Positions 32,254 through 44,213 of a stretch of DNA of 64,000 nt are shown one piece after another. How positions within the stretch are numbered: the stretch's first letter is position 1; each line of letters begins with the position of its first letter. The notes beneath the pieces are model-generated. The model had not been told where the DNA came from. It was given only the letters and a program-made list of their open reading frames with translations, and did not search any database. Position numbers and translations under genes: made by a program. This stretch comes from Lingula anatina (taxonomy: Eukaryota > Brachiopoda > Lingulata > Lingulida > Lingulidae), in NCBI RefSeq assembly GCF_001039355.2, contig NW_019775671.1:125759-189758 (forward strand), in the 5' to 3' direction.

Positions 32254-33742
32254 ATGGGATCTTCACTGACTACTGAAGAAGAAAATCCTGTCGAAACTGA
32301 CAGCGGAGACGAAAGTAGCGAAGAAACACAAGATACACCGGATACAGGAGAGAAAACAGTCAACATGGCAGAATTTAAGACGGGAAATATTGTCCAGCTC
32401 GTGTCAAAATCTAGCTCCAAGACGCTGGAGATAGTCCGCGGTGCAGACGGCCAACTTATGCTTGACGGCATGGGCCCGGAGGGGGCGCAATTTCAGCATG
32501 GTATGTCCTGCATTTGTATTAAATATTTTTAGTTTTTTAATTATTACTTTTTTCTTCAGTCTCTATGTTTCATTTTCCTTTAACATCTTGTTTCGGTTTT
32601 TACTTATTTGTTTAGTTTGTTTCAGTTTTGTTCCGTTTCATCTTGTTATCTACAAAGTAGCTGCCAATACTACCATCTACCCCGTGAAATGACGTCCTCG
32701 CTCAACTCTGTTTCATTTATTTGTACTATTGAATTACTCTGCGTTTTAATCTGTTAAAATTCTTGGATATAAACCAATTGACATACCACTCGGCAGCCGT
32801 GAAAATTTCATCATTAAACCGATCAACGGGACTGCTTGATTTTACGTGAAATATGTGAATCATATATGAATCGTGTTTACGTGGCACCGCGTAGATTCGT
32901 GGCGCCATTTCCCGCATTATATTACCGTACAGGCAGTACACAGGAACGTCCCTGTCTTAAAACTGTCACTAGAACTGTTCTTTTTTTTTTCATTTTGAAT
33001 ACCGCGTTTCTAGTCCGCAGACACATTTTTACCATTTTAGTCATAATTATATATACTCTACGCCTACAGTGCAGCTTTCGCACCGTGAAAATGCGGCAGA
33101 AACCTCTAACCCGCCATTCTACACCTTAACAATGAAGAAAAAAATATGTGCATATCATAATCATGCACCAACAAACAAAAGCATCTGATTTTTTACATCT
33201 TAAATTATTTCATTTCGAGGTTTCTATCACGTAGAGTCTATGTCATGAGGTTGAATCCCCGCAGCTTTTAGTTTACACGTAAGCCAAACTTCCAACATCA
33301 AATTCCCATTAGGTATATATAGGTGTATATGTAAGCAGAGACGTATATAAATAGCCATTAGACATTATTTATTTACAATAAGAAATGTTTATTCATACAT
33401 CTTTTACATGTGCCATTATATTAGCCCAAAGCGCAGTGTTATCTTAAACTATTTTGATTTCAGCCAACTGGACCGTGGTGAAGGAAGACAAAGACGTCAT
33501 CCGACTTCATAACTGTAACAACTATATCGTAATAGTAGACGGCAAAACTATGATAGTTAATTATGTAAGTGACCACACCAGCTGTTTTATTTAGAATACA
33601 GAGCATTGCATCGTCATTTAATTCATGAAGGAGAGCATATAATGCTTGAAACGATATGCCCCCTTTTATTTGATTATATTAAACCTTGTTAAAAATCGCA
33701 ATAGAACTGTGAGATAGCCGAAGATTTTAATTTACCTCCGTC

Positions 33743-33787
<45 letters not shown>

Positions 33788-34513
33788 AACATACAACTCC
33801 TTAAGTTCAGTTTATTCAAGATTTTCAACATGTCTACAAAAACTAAGAAGAAAAAGAGAAAAAGAAAGAAAAAACGATAATAATAGTAATGATCAGTGAA
33901 AATAAAAAAGGGAAATTTTAATTTGAGCGATTATAAGAAATTATGGGTTTAATTAACCAATTTATTGTTTCCCCCAGCCCCCCGGTGCACAGCTAGGATG
34001 TGAGTCGAAATTAATTGTGAGAAAACATGGCGATTATTACACGTTTGGCTCCATGGAGGAAAGCGACCATCATCTCGGCATTAAGCCAGAGGGCGCTCTA
34101 AAGGCAGCCAGTAACACGAGGGAAGGGCCGCACGCTCAGTTCACTGTGAAGGTCTTGGTAGGTGATTTCACAACATTTGTTTCGTGTTTGCATTTTTGCC
34201 TTTTGGTTTGAGTTCTTACATTAGACGTTAATTGATTGGCATCCGAGTCGGTGTTTGATTATTATAGCGCCTTCACAACTCGAAACTCGCGATTGTTGTG
34301 AGGTTTTAAGATATACTAGTAGAGCCAGTTTACGAATAGAATCAATAAGCAGCCAACCATTGATCGTGTGGCATGGAGGTACTTAAATATGATATCAGAC
34401 CATCAGTCTACATGCAGTTTTTTATCACTGTTATGTTACTGTGAATATCTTTTCCTCCATTATTGCAGTACTCTCCCTACGCCCCAGATGAGTACTATCC
34501 AACGAAGCAGTAG
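32254..34513 (+). CDS. beta-trefoil-like protein, complete four-exon gene, 190 aa
   Basis: Exons are 32254-32500, 33464-33564, 33978-34157 and 34469-34513 (stop TAG). Phases 1, 0, 0 and the lengths of the two middle exons match the paralog at 26624-30308. The domain starts at NIVQLVSKSSSKTLEIV and has three lobes (LMLDG; VIRLHNCNNYIVIVDGKTMI; YYTFGSMEESDHHLGIKPEG). About half of the positions match the paralog by eye. Before the domain is an acidic, Glu/Asp/Thr-rich segment of about 37 residues. The alternative start at 32365 (AACATGGCA, a good context) would remove it and give 153 residues. There is no signal peptide, so a cytoplasmic or unconventionally secreted protein is possible. The 36-residue modules of the neighbour are absent. 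Function is unknown. Confidence 0.82.
33742..33786. repeat. (ATT)n microsatellite in intron 2
   Basis: About 15 uninterrupted ATT units. Confidence 0.9.
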
Positions 34514-35064
34514 AGCGCTGGAGTCACTTTGAAACAGGCAACTTCGACATCAAATGTTCATGGAAATAGCGGTTCAAAAGAAAAGAGATAATCATTATTT
34601 GATACAGTGTATATTATATTTTAAGCTTTGATATGACTGAACTTATTCACAGGAGGACAGGGGTGGGGTGGGTTTGATAGGTGAAATTAATGGCGGGCCC
34701 AGCATTCGAGATCAACAAAGCCATGTTTCACACACACAAACTTCAAATTGACCGAAATTGCATGATTATTTTGATAGATCTTATCATGCATGGTTCATCC
34801 TTCCTGAAACTCTGCATCTATGTGGCGGTGATGTGAATGTCGTGAATTTTAATCTTATTGTACCTGTAATAAAAATAATTACTATTTGTGTTTTTTTTTT
34901 CATGACTGGCTTTAAACGATTGTATAAAATAATTACTACTGGAGTTTTTTCAAGACTGAAAGATTTGTTTTTTCTTGGATCGGTTTTACTTATTCATGAA
35001 AACTGAAATACATAGTTGCCGGTAAAATGGTCATATTGATTTTTTCAAAGATGAAACGATGTAC

Positions 35065-35205
35065 AGCCGCACTTTGCAAACAACCGCATTTTGTAACCAA
35101 ATAAAAGGGAAATAAGCATTTTGCAACCAGCTTTAGTGGAGCCGCATTTTGCAACAACACAGCATTTTGCAGCCGCACCGCATTTTGCAACCGCAACACA
35201 TTTCA
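35065..35205. repeat. cluster of GCATTTTGCAA motifs
   Basis: Words of the form CCGCATTTTGCAACC or close variants occur about seven times in 140 bp, with irregular spacing (for example near 35066, 35084, 35115, 35149, 35163, 35178). The core is close to a palindrome. Confidence 0.6.
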
Positions 35206-35612
35206 TTTGCTTTCAACTTTTTTTCTGTTTTAGAAGAACTATATACTGTTAATATAAGACGATATCAGAAGTGCATACTGGTATATCAACATTATTCAAT
35301 GCGATGGGACTAAATTGGGATGGGAATGGGACTACCTTGACACCGTGTAATTTAACACTTTTACTGTAAAAATAAACTGCACTGAGTGACACTATCCTTT
35401 GCTATTGTTGAGCAGCTTTGAGAAAAAAATACAAACAATGTTTGATATAGAATACTTTACAAGTTCAGTGCGTTTCCCAATTAAGATTGCGATATGATCA
35501 TTCAACACGGTTTACAGCAATTTGTGTGATGTTGTGTTTAAAACCCGAGAAAAACCATAGAAGTAGGGCTACAACAGGGGCGGATCCAGAGATATTTTCT
35601 GACAGTCTCCGA

Positions 35613-35615
<3 letters not shown>

Positions 35616-35655
<40 letters not shown>
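35616..35655. repeat. (TC)n-(AC)n microsatellite
   Basis: A run of TC dinucleotides passing into CACACACACA. Confidence 0.9.
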
Positions 35656-35656
<1 letters not shown>

Positions 35657-35842
35657 TTTCAATACGTTTGGACTTAGTAATGTGCAAATTTATTGAAAAG
35701 AAAATAATCCTTGTAGTAAAATGTCAAATGTATCCAGTGTTTGCCACTTAATAAGTTGCTGGTTCGAGGCTTGTCCTAAAAGGTGCTTGAGCAAACATCT
35801 GACTAAAACATCCGACATCCTTTCTACGACCACGGTGATGTG

Positions 35843-36068
35843 CAGGGGCGTATCCAGGATTATTTGATAGTGCGGGCGGATGCGAAGTTGACCCCCCCCC
35901 CCCCACACACACACTTGGCGTGGGGTTTGGGACCCGATGAAGGGCCCCGAAAATTTTTGGTATTTTAGAGAGCGAACGGTGCCATTTGGTTCGGTTTAGA
36001 ACTATGATTCAACAAGTCAAAATTCTCATTTCAAGAGGGGACCAGAAATCGAAGGGGGGGGGGTCTGG
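35843..36068 (-). mobile_element. non-autonomous DNA transposon, copy without minisatellite
   Basis: Begins CAGGGGCGTATCCAGGATT. Its inside is the reverse complement of parts of 52245-52855: the segment equal to GAATTTTGACTAGCT..., CAAATGGCACCGTT and GGGTCCCAAACCCCACGCC can be aligned. The far end is poly-G and not clean. The TIR start CAGGGGCGGATCC resembles hAT-like elements, but no 8-bp duplication was found. Confidence 0.55.
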
Positions 36069-38673
36069 ATTAATTATAGTCGTTGCCTGAATCAGTGTAA
36101 AGATATGTACTGGTACATGTACTGGTTCCAGTACAATAGACAAACCATATAGTACTAGTATAATGAAGTTTTGAAGGATGTTTTCACTTGTAAAAGGATA
36201 CATGCCAGTAATAGAAACATTCAGGTTACATTGTGTTTCCAGCTTCAAAAAATTCCTTTTGGTTCCATATATCATTCAAGTATCCAACTTCCACTTTGAC
36301 ATTATTTCACGCCTTATCAAACTAAACTGCGTATCTAAAATATATTATACCTTTATCATCTCGCCCCCCCCCTTAAGTTCAATTAACGACATAAAATCAC
36401 AAACGCAATATATATAGGTTAACTGGTTTTAGGCCAGTTAAGGCCACTTTTATTTTTTTCCAAACCCAAAATGAATTGTATTAAATTTTATTTCAACAAA
36501 CTGGGAATGCATTCAAATTGCAATCGTCCAGCGTTATTAACGTCATGAGATTTTTCTTTTTGGTTGTGAAACCAACAATTAACCCAATCCTTGAGACTTT
36601 AAATAATTTCCATTCCTGCCTAATACAGAAGGGAATTTCCGTAGTACAGGTAGTTGTTTCCTAATAGAATTATACTTGAACTTAGTAACTTTCGAAATTT
36701 TAGTTTATCGAATTCCAATTAAATTCTGCTAATTTGCGATTAATAAAACGATAACCGTAACCTTTTTCTTTACAACATGACAAATATACAGCTCCAGTTA
36801 ATGGCCCTGATATTACATGTACAACATTTAAAAACAGTCATCGGATTCTATAACACGGACTAACTTCGCTGCCTTCCGTACGGCATAAACCTTTTAGTTT
36901 GAAGATCGATACGTTGACGATGCAGCTGCGCCCTTACGGTTTTTTCATCCGGGGTCGAAAAAAAAAAATTAAATTTATGCGAGTGAATAACACAGTCTTA
37001 AACACCTGTACAGTGGAGATTCATGACAGTCAACGTTCTACGAAGACAAGATACGTGAAGATAGAGAGAAACTGTTGTCATTCCCCCTAAACCACTGAAG
37101 CCGAAAGGGAAAAAAAACCCAACAACAGGTTTCACCATTATCACCATCTCAGCAAGTCAACCGCAACTGCGCATTGCCATACGGGCTTGCAATTTTAAAA
37201 AATTGTCAAGAAATTTGACTTGACAAAATGTCAGAGCCTGTGGTGGCCGCACGATTTCGCACCGTCTACCTTCGCCCAGACGCCGACAGAAAAGTGATCA
37301 CGGCAGTATATGTGTAACGTGCGGTCATTGCATTGCAAATATAATCTAGGTAAATAAAATTAAGTTGTTAATAACTTAGCGTTAATTATCTAGGAGAAAA
37401 TGAAGTGGTGGGATTCCTTATTCTGACCACATGGGTGCTAAAAATCGTACATGGGGCTGCACCGACAACGCAGAAGGCACTGAGACTGAAAGGGCATCGT
37501 ATCCTCATTTTTCAACCGAAAAATCTTTTTACTTGACCTCAAGGTCATGTCGGAAAAAAGGCACGGCTCTCGAGGGTAATGTAAAAATATTCGCCGTAGC
37601 CATTTATGATGTCAAAATATCGCACGGAAAACCGTATACCAAGATTTATATAAATATCCTCCCACTATAATTCACGGTTAATTTATATAAAATAATGTAA
37701 TCGATATATCTTACACACTTAATCGATATATCTTACACTAACCCTCATATAATCGATTAATCATAAAACCATGCACTATGTACATTGGATGACATAATTT
37801 ACACAATATAGTCAGTCTCTGAAAAAAAAGAAGAGAAAGTGTAATTACGTGTACATGAAATTGCCTTTTGCAAATCATCAACCTTTGTTCCTTAAAAGCG
37901 TCTAACTGTTATTTATCAAATTTATAACAAATTTACAGCTAATTATCTCACAAAGAACAATTTACTAAATTATAATACCAGCCATGCACCACAAGACCTG
38001 TGACTGTTTAAAAAGTAAATCAAATGAATCAAAAAGAGAACCCAAGCTAATCTGCTACCCTCTACCACGACCACAGATTGATTTTTTTCACTAGAAATTC
38101 ACAAATATATGCCTCTGGCTAATTCAACACACTTTCCTGCACTGTCCAGCAAGACGTTATGTAGGGCCTTTGATATATGGCCTCTTGTATAGAGCACTAA
38201 CCAACTGCATGTATTATTCTAACTGAATACAGAATACTAATACAGCGTCTTGATAAACCAAACTAAAACGCACTCGGAGAGTGCAAGACTCCTCCAAGAC
38301 GGAACAATTCTCATTGTTAATTAATCAAATAACAACAGCCACTAACATCTAATCGCTTCTAAGCTGTATCATTTCTAATCCTGAAAAGTAAATCAAAACG
38401 GGCCTATAACTTATTGAGATATGTTGTTAACTAACGAAAAAAAAAATCAAAGGGCAAAAACAGAATCTTGTTGGAGGGGGTCATGGCGTCCACATAACTA
38501 TTTGAGATAAATTTTGCTTAATAGTAAAACTGTACATGTTTTTAAAACTTGATTATAATTAAAAACGATGCATTACAAAACAACAAGGAAAACATTAGAT
38601 ATCCATTTATGGATTGATAAGCCAAAGTAGTGCCCAATCCTATATCATTCTTTATATGGTCTTACCCATATAG
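36069..38673. other. intergenic, no gene seen
   Basis: Short open frames at 36899-37090 and 37431-37670 have no recognisable features. AATCGATATATCTTACAC is repeated in tandem near 37697-37735. A segment at about 38065-38120 resembles 51896-51950 (ATTGATTTTT, CACAAATATATGCCTCTGG), suggesting another dispersed repeat. Confidence 0.5.
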
Positions 38674-40766
38674 TTAGAAATCCCACACCGCTGCCACCAT
38701 CGCCATTAACAACCAAACTCTAGCAATACCAACAGGTACATTTCCTCGGCTCTGTCTCGGGGTTGAGAGCGTGGAAGCCCCATGAAATGGCGTAACGGAG
38801 CTGTGGTTTGCGGCGGTCTTCATGCAGGCAGAGAACGACCCTAAGCGTATACCCACTGGTCCTCCGGATATCTCCAACTGCACGTTTTGCAGAGCATTTT
38901 CCATCCATGCTTGTACTTGGTCAAAAATCTTGCGAACTTCCTCGTAGTGGGCTAGTCTTACGCGAACAGTGACCACTGTCTGTACGACAAAGGTGATGGA
39001 CGTGTTATCCGCGCCATGCATCAGATTACAAGTACTAATAAGTGCCTGCACAGCTCTCAGTACAGCTCCCAATCGCACATCACGTCTTATATCTCTACAG
39101 CCATCTCTGGATGTTGGAACCCAGCCACATGGTTCAAAACGTAAGAGAACGGTCGATCGCACTACCGTGAAATTGTACATAAGGGGGCGGCAGTCCTGGG
39201 CATCAGGAACAAAACCAGGGGGGCACATTATCTGCTGATCTACAGGCTGGAAAAAAAGGCACTTGTTCAGATGTACACTGTATATACACGTATGGTTTTA
39301 CAACTTACGGTTCAGGGCGGCAGCTAACATTCATAAAGTCGGGAAAAAACTTCTGACAAAAATAACATCAGAATAGTATCATGGCAAATGCGGGAAAGAA
39401 TTAATGAAGTAATAATTTACAATTTTTTTTTATCTAAATGCAATTTTCATTATCATCCTCATTATTCATGATTATTGCTGTTCGTTTTCCCACCCTAGTT
39501 GAGAAGTCATCACCTCTTGCCTGTCTTGGTCTCCCAGGCGGAGAGAAAGACCGAAGAATCTCGCTGGTGGCGGTGTGGAATTCTGATCTGAATATAACAT
39601 TTAATTTAGTGAATTAATTAGTGGACATGTAAGCTTGGCAAATATGATCAGTTACTTGTTCTTCAACCGGTCTAATTGTAGTTTACACAACTAGATTTAT
39701 TTGCTTTAGAACCGCGTTTAGATTCAAATATCGTACCAGCTGAATCGAGCCAATGCTGAGGGGTATTCTCGCTAAAATGCATTCAGTGTTTATTTATTAA
39801 CGTGACATGTGGTATAGATATACAAATCACCCGACCTCATGGACCTACAAGTCACCGTACTTTGTACATATAACAGAAACAAAGCAAAAAAAGTGATTAA
39901 GGTTGAAAGTTATGACTAAGCAAACACTATAATCATCTTGCCTGACACGCCTTCTAGAGTAGTTATTTAATTAGTTAATTACTCCCTATCAACTCGAAAA
40001 GACGTGTAGGACATTTAAACCGATTTTTTTTAATCTGCTATTTGTGGTGACTTAAAATATGCTCCCATTTACAGGTGCACTTAAAGTCGAGGTTTTTGCC
40101 AAACCCGACCAAATACCACCATAGGGTTTCAAACAGTATAACCAATTCAGATACAAAACTTTTTCGAGTCATTGATTCGATTTATCCCTTGGCATGTTGA
40201 CTTTATTTTTGTCGTATGAGAAACTATTAAAAGTTTTGTTATGTGCGTCACTTTGAATCCACGCACGATTATAACAGATCGTCGATCTTAACACTGACTG
40301 TTTTTATATAAAACAAGTATAATAATAATAATAATAATAATAATCTTTATTGGAGAATCGCAACCCGAAGATTGAAGTTATACAAATTATGTTATACAAT
40401 TATATATGAATATTCAAGTCAAGGAAGCCTGGTCATTTTAGCACTGATGCACTACGTAGACGGTCTCACCTCCCTGGGGAGCATACAGCTCGGCTGCCAT
40501 ATTAGGCGCTCATAGCTATATCATTTCTGCACTGCCTGACCAGGCCCCTGCTTCAACCCCTTAGTGCTGAGTGCCAAGCGGGGAGACAGCAGGTACCGTT
40601 TATAAAGGACTGGTATGTCCCCGGACGGGTTTTTTGAACCCACGTCCTCCCGCTCCGGAGGCGGACACTCTAACCACAAGGCCATCCGGTCGGTTTGATG
40701 ATTCAATCCCAAGTTGCAAAAGCTAATATACCTTATATCGGAGTGCTAATGACTTTCTTCATATCT

Positions 40767-40834
<68 letters not shown>

Positions 40835-43509
40835 TAAAAAACGCAATTTTCTCAGTAATTCATGCCAGATTTCCGTCATCATAAACTCAATATTTGCTTT
40901 TGGATTACAAATGAATACTAATTTGAACTGATATTTCACCTACATTCAGGTATGTATATAATTTCCACACAAACTGATACAAAAGATATCGCACAACATA
41001 AAATGAATCTTAGCAATACCAATTACATTTAGCCATTTTCTTTGTGATGTTATTGGCAAAATTGAATTATACCATTTATCTAGACAACACATGCCAAACC
41101 TCAAGAAAACAAAAAAGGTTATCCTCATCAAGCGTATTTTATTTCTAAGGTTCCACAATCCTGCTCGCCGAGATTACGAGGGAGGCAAGTAAGCTTAATG
41201 AAAATTATTTACGCCAATAATACACGGTTCTATTTTTTTTACATATGATGTTTCTTAAATATTAAAACCTACCACTTACCTTCGCAGAGTAGAAAATCAC
41301 CCAGATAACACACCATACAGTGGAAGTTCTTGTAACTGTTATCAGCACCGCCAATGACAACAGGGTTGTTGTATGCCAAACAGGCATCTCGTAAAGCTGA
41401 GTGCAGGGGGAGTGGACGAGGTAAACGACGCACGCTTCCATTGATAAAACTGAACTTGCAAGGACCGAAGACATTGTCCCCAACTTCCCTGAAGCATGTT
41501 CTTAAATTCCATTCCGGTTTCGGCACAAAAATAGCATTACTTCCGCCATTTTTTAGTTTTTTTAACAGGCAACCCGAGGAGCTGCAATTTGCAAAGAAGT
41601 CAAAGGGTACGTTCTTAGTGGAATAGATGGCGAGTTCCCACGGTTCCCCGCCGCCCTTAACACCATTACAGGTTGCACAGTACTTGTTTCTGAAGGTAAT
41701 CATTGTATCTGGGTCGGTGACTGGCTGGTACAATAGCGCGTCTTCTGTGAGGCTAGTATTTGAGATGTCAGTGCACTTAATAAGGCTTTCCTCTTCCAGC
41801 CAAGACGACGGACACTGATCCACCATCCAAAAACTCAGTCCATGCATGTCCATATAGGGTAATGTGGTTTGCTGGTTTTCTCGATATAATGTTGGACTTT
41901 TTCTACAGGAGCTTTTATGTGCCAGGAAAATAGACACAGGGTCGACTTCTTTTCCCCCCCGTATCAAAGAAGATGTTTTATTACGGAATGCAGTCGAGGT
42001 GGTGCTGTAACTTTGAGAATCTGTTGCGTTAGTTCCAGGAATCGTTGCAGATTGCATTGTGTCGTTTGTCCTTCTTAATCTGACAGAGGCAGCGCAGACA
42101 GTCGCATTCTCTTTCACCCCATAACAGCAGTCACCATACTGGACACACACAGGATCGCAGTTGCAGTGGACCTGGATGCTGCACAAACCTTTCCTTGCAC
42201 AGAGCCATTTATACGGCATGAGAGTCACGTCTGGGAAAGAAGAGGTTTCACTGCTGTTGTCCGTTATTATTCGAAATATATCCCTTTGACTAGGGGACTC
42301 TTGTGTGACTTCATTGTGCATTCCACCCTCAGTAGTGGGCGACTCTTGTGTAGCATTCACACGCATTCCACCCTCAGTAGTGGGCGACTCTTGTGTAGCA
42401 TTCACACGCATTCCACCCTCAGTAGTGGGCGACTCTTGTGTAGCATTCACACGCATTCCACCCTCAGTAGTGGGCGACTCTTGTGTAGCATTCACACGCA
42501 TTCCACCCTCAGTAGTGGGCGACTCTTGTGTAGCATTCACACGCATTCCACCCTCAGTAGTGGGCGACTCTTGTGTAGCATTCACACGCATTCCACCCTC
42601 AGTAGTGGGCGACTCTTGTGTAGCATTCACACGCATTCCACCCTCAGTAGTGGGCGACTCTTGTGTAGCATTCACACGCATTCCACCCTCAGTAGTGGGC
42701 GACTCTTGTGTAGCATTCACACGCATTCCACCCTCAGTAGTGGGCGACTCTTGTGTAGCATTCACACGCATTCCACCCTCAGTAGTGGGCGACTCTTGTG
42801 TAGCATTCACACGCATTCCACCCTCAGTAGTGGGCGACTCTTGTGTAGCATTCACACGCATTCCACCCTCAGTAGTGGGCGACTCTTGTGTAGCATTCAC
42901 ACGCATTCCACCCTCAGTAGTGGGCGACTCTTGTGTAGCATTCACACGCATTCCACCCTCAGTAGTGGGCGACTCTTGTGTAGCATTCACACGCATTCCA
43001 CCCTCAGTAGTGGGCGACTCTTGTGTAGCATTCACACGCATTCCACCCTCAGTAGTGGGCGACTCTTGTGTAGCATTCACACGCATTCCACCCTCAGTAG
43101 TGGGCGACTCTTGTGTAGCATTCACACGCATTCCACCCTCAGTAGTGGGCGACTCTTGTGTAGCATTCACACGCATTCCACCCTCAGTAGTGGGCGACTC
43201 TTGTGTAGCATTCACACGCATTCCACCTTCAGTAGTGGGCGCCGACTCCCGTGTGATTCCCTCGTGAATTCTACCCTCTGCAATGGGCGACTCCTGTGTG
43301 ATTCCCTCGTGAATTCTTCCCTCAGTAATGGGCGCCTTTTTAGTGGTTATCTCTTGCACTCCACCTCTACGATGTTCTTGGTCCATCGTGAATCCTGCAA
43401 GCGTCCACATCTCTACATTGGGCGACGTTTGGGCTAATCCAGCAAGCCGACCATTTTCATGGGCAAGCTGTACAAGTATCAGCGTGCACAAACTTATGCG
43501 GTTGATCAT
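38674..43509 (-). CDS. secreted repeat protein with somatomedin-B-like domain and predicted GPI anchor, 931 aa
   Basis: Two exons: 43509-41280 and 39239-38674, joined in phase 1 (donor G|GTAAGT, acceptor TGTAG). The chosen ATG at 43509 starts a signal peptide (MINRISLCTLILVQLA). The frame is open 20 codons further upstream, but that ATG would lie too close to the TATA box at 43579-43586. Residues about 92-396 are about 20 repeats of TQESPTTEGGMRVNA, each with an N-A-T sequon and Ser/Thr sites, so heavily glycosylated. Residues about 435-478 match the somatomedin-B pattern (CNCDPVCVQYGDCC). Next comes a Cys-containing region (ALLYQPVTDPDTMITFRNKY then CATCNG) typical of molluscan GPCR ectodomains, then CPPGFVPDAQDC. 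The protein ends in a hydrophobic stretch (VWLLMAMVAAVW) with no seven-helix domain, suggesting a GPI anchor. Ligand unknown. Confidence 0.8.
40320..40694 (-). mobile_element. tRNA-derived SINE in the intron
   Basis: On the minus strand it starts CCGACCGGATGGCCTTGTGG, where TGGCCTTGTGGTTAGAG fits a pol III A box. GGGTTCAAAAAACCCG about 50 nt later fits a degenerate B box. A unique body of about 280 nt follows, ending in AATAAAGATT and a (ATT)n tail. Head, body and tail are in the right order for a SINE. The family is not named here. Confidence 0.75.
40769..40832. repeat. poly-A followed by (AAT)n
   Basis: About 32 A residues pass into AAT repeats; possibly the tail of a retroelement insertion. 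Confidence 0.85.
42321..43235 (-). repeat. coding minisatellite, 45-bp unit, about 20 copies
   Basis: The unit TTCCACCCTCAGTAGTGGGC... (plus strand) recurs exactly every 45 bp from 42321 to 43221. The inner copies appear identical base for base. Only the edge copies vary (TTCCACCTTC, GCCGACTCCC). As 45 is a multiple of 3, copy-number change keeps the frame. Confidence 0.95.
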
Positions 43510-44213
43510 TTTGTTTTTGAATACGTTATCTTTGCGCAGTCGTTGCACACAACTGACGCAGATCAACATTTGATGGCCATTTATACATCTCCCGCTCTTC
43601 TTGGAAGATACGAATATTTGCCGCTGAGCAAAAAATTACCGAAACACGTCGGCGGCCTTGCATACGTCTTGAGGTATTCACTCAAGTAGCGTGCATTTAG
43701 CGCTGGCAAACAAGAATACTTAGAGTCACGGCAGGACATGCCGTTGTAACCGTCACGTTAATTGGGATAATTAGTTTGTTATTTCGAGTATTCCATGCCG
43801 TCTTGTTGATCACCCAGTGCGCTTTTTTTATGCGCGACATAATGCATTGGAGATTTCCAATAGCGAATTAGAACGCGGCTCTCTTCACCAACCTTCATAC
43901 ACGGCATATGTCTTTGATTGTGCGTGCCACGAAGTAAATAAAAAAACACACTCTGGAATGAACCCAGGGCTGTCCGTATATGACCTCCTCACAAACCGGT
44001 GGAACAGAAACGGCAGAACAAGAAATGGCAGCTCAGAGTCCCATGGAATCAGTACAAATTAAGAGTTAAAAGAAAGTATTGGGGTTTTAATGGGAAACAA
44101 AAAGGCTTGACCTTATAGCCTTCGTATGATGCTTGTGGTGATATTTTAAATTTATAGTCAAACTGAATACCGGTGTGACGTGACAGTGTCCAGTCAGGTC
44201 AGTGTCCGCCGGA
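43340..44213. repeat. segmental duplication, source copy (promoter and first codons of the repeat protein)
   Basis: Aligns with 48430-49313 from GGTTATCTCTTGCACTC to CCAGTCAGGTCAGTGTCCGC, covering the signal-peptide codons, TATA box and about 650 bp of promoter. Confidence 0.85.
43579..43586 (-). promoter_or_regulatory. TATA box of the repeat-protein gene
   Basis: Minus-strand GTATAAAT, about 70 nt before the chosen ATG (43509). It is conserved in the duplicate at 48648-48655. Confidence 0.6.

Larger units (their letters stand above)
34514..35842. other. intergenic, only simple repeats
   Basis: Holds the GCATTTTGCAA cluster and a (TC)n tract. A transposon-end-like GGGGCGGATCCAG occurs at 35578. 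No gene seen. Confidence 0.5.

Noticed and set aside
37431-37670. 79-codon plus-strand ORF
   Set aside because: No splice sites in register, no signal or domain, and no paralog in the window.
42321-43235. CRISPR-like direct repeats
   Set aside because: The units are contiguous with no unique spacers, lie inside a coding exon, and the genome is eukaryotic.
42166-43437. 423-codon plus-strand ORF with repeated SIHTHSTLSSGRLLC units
   Set aside because: It is the complement of the 45-bp coding repeat of the minus-strand gene, with no signal peptide, splice context or domain.
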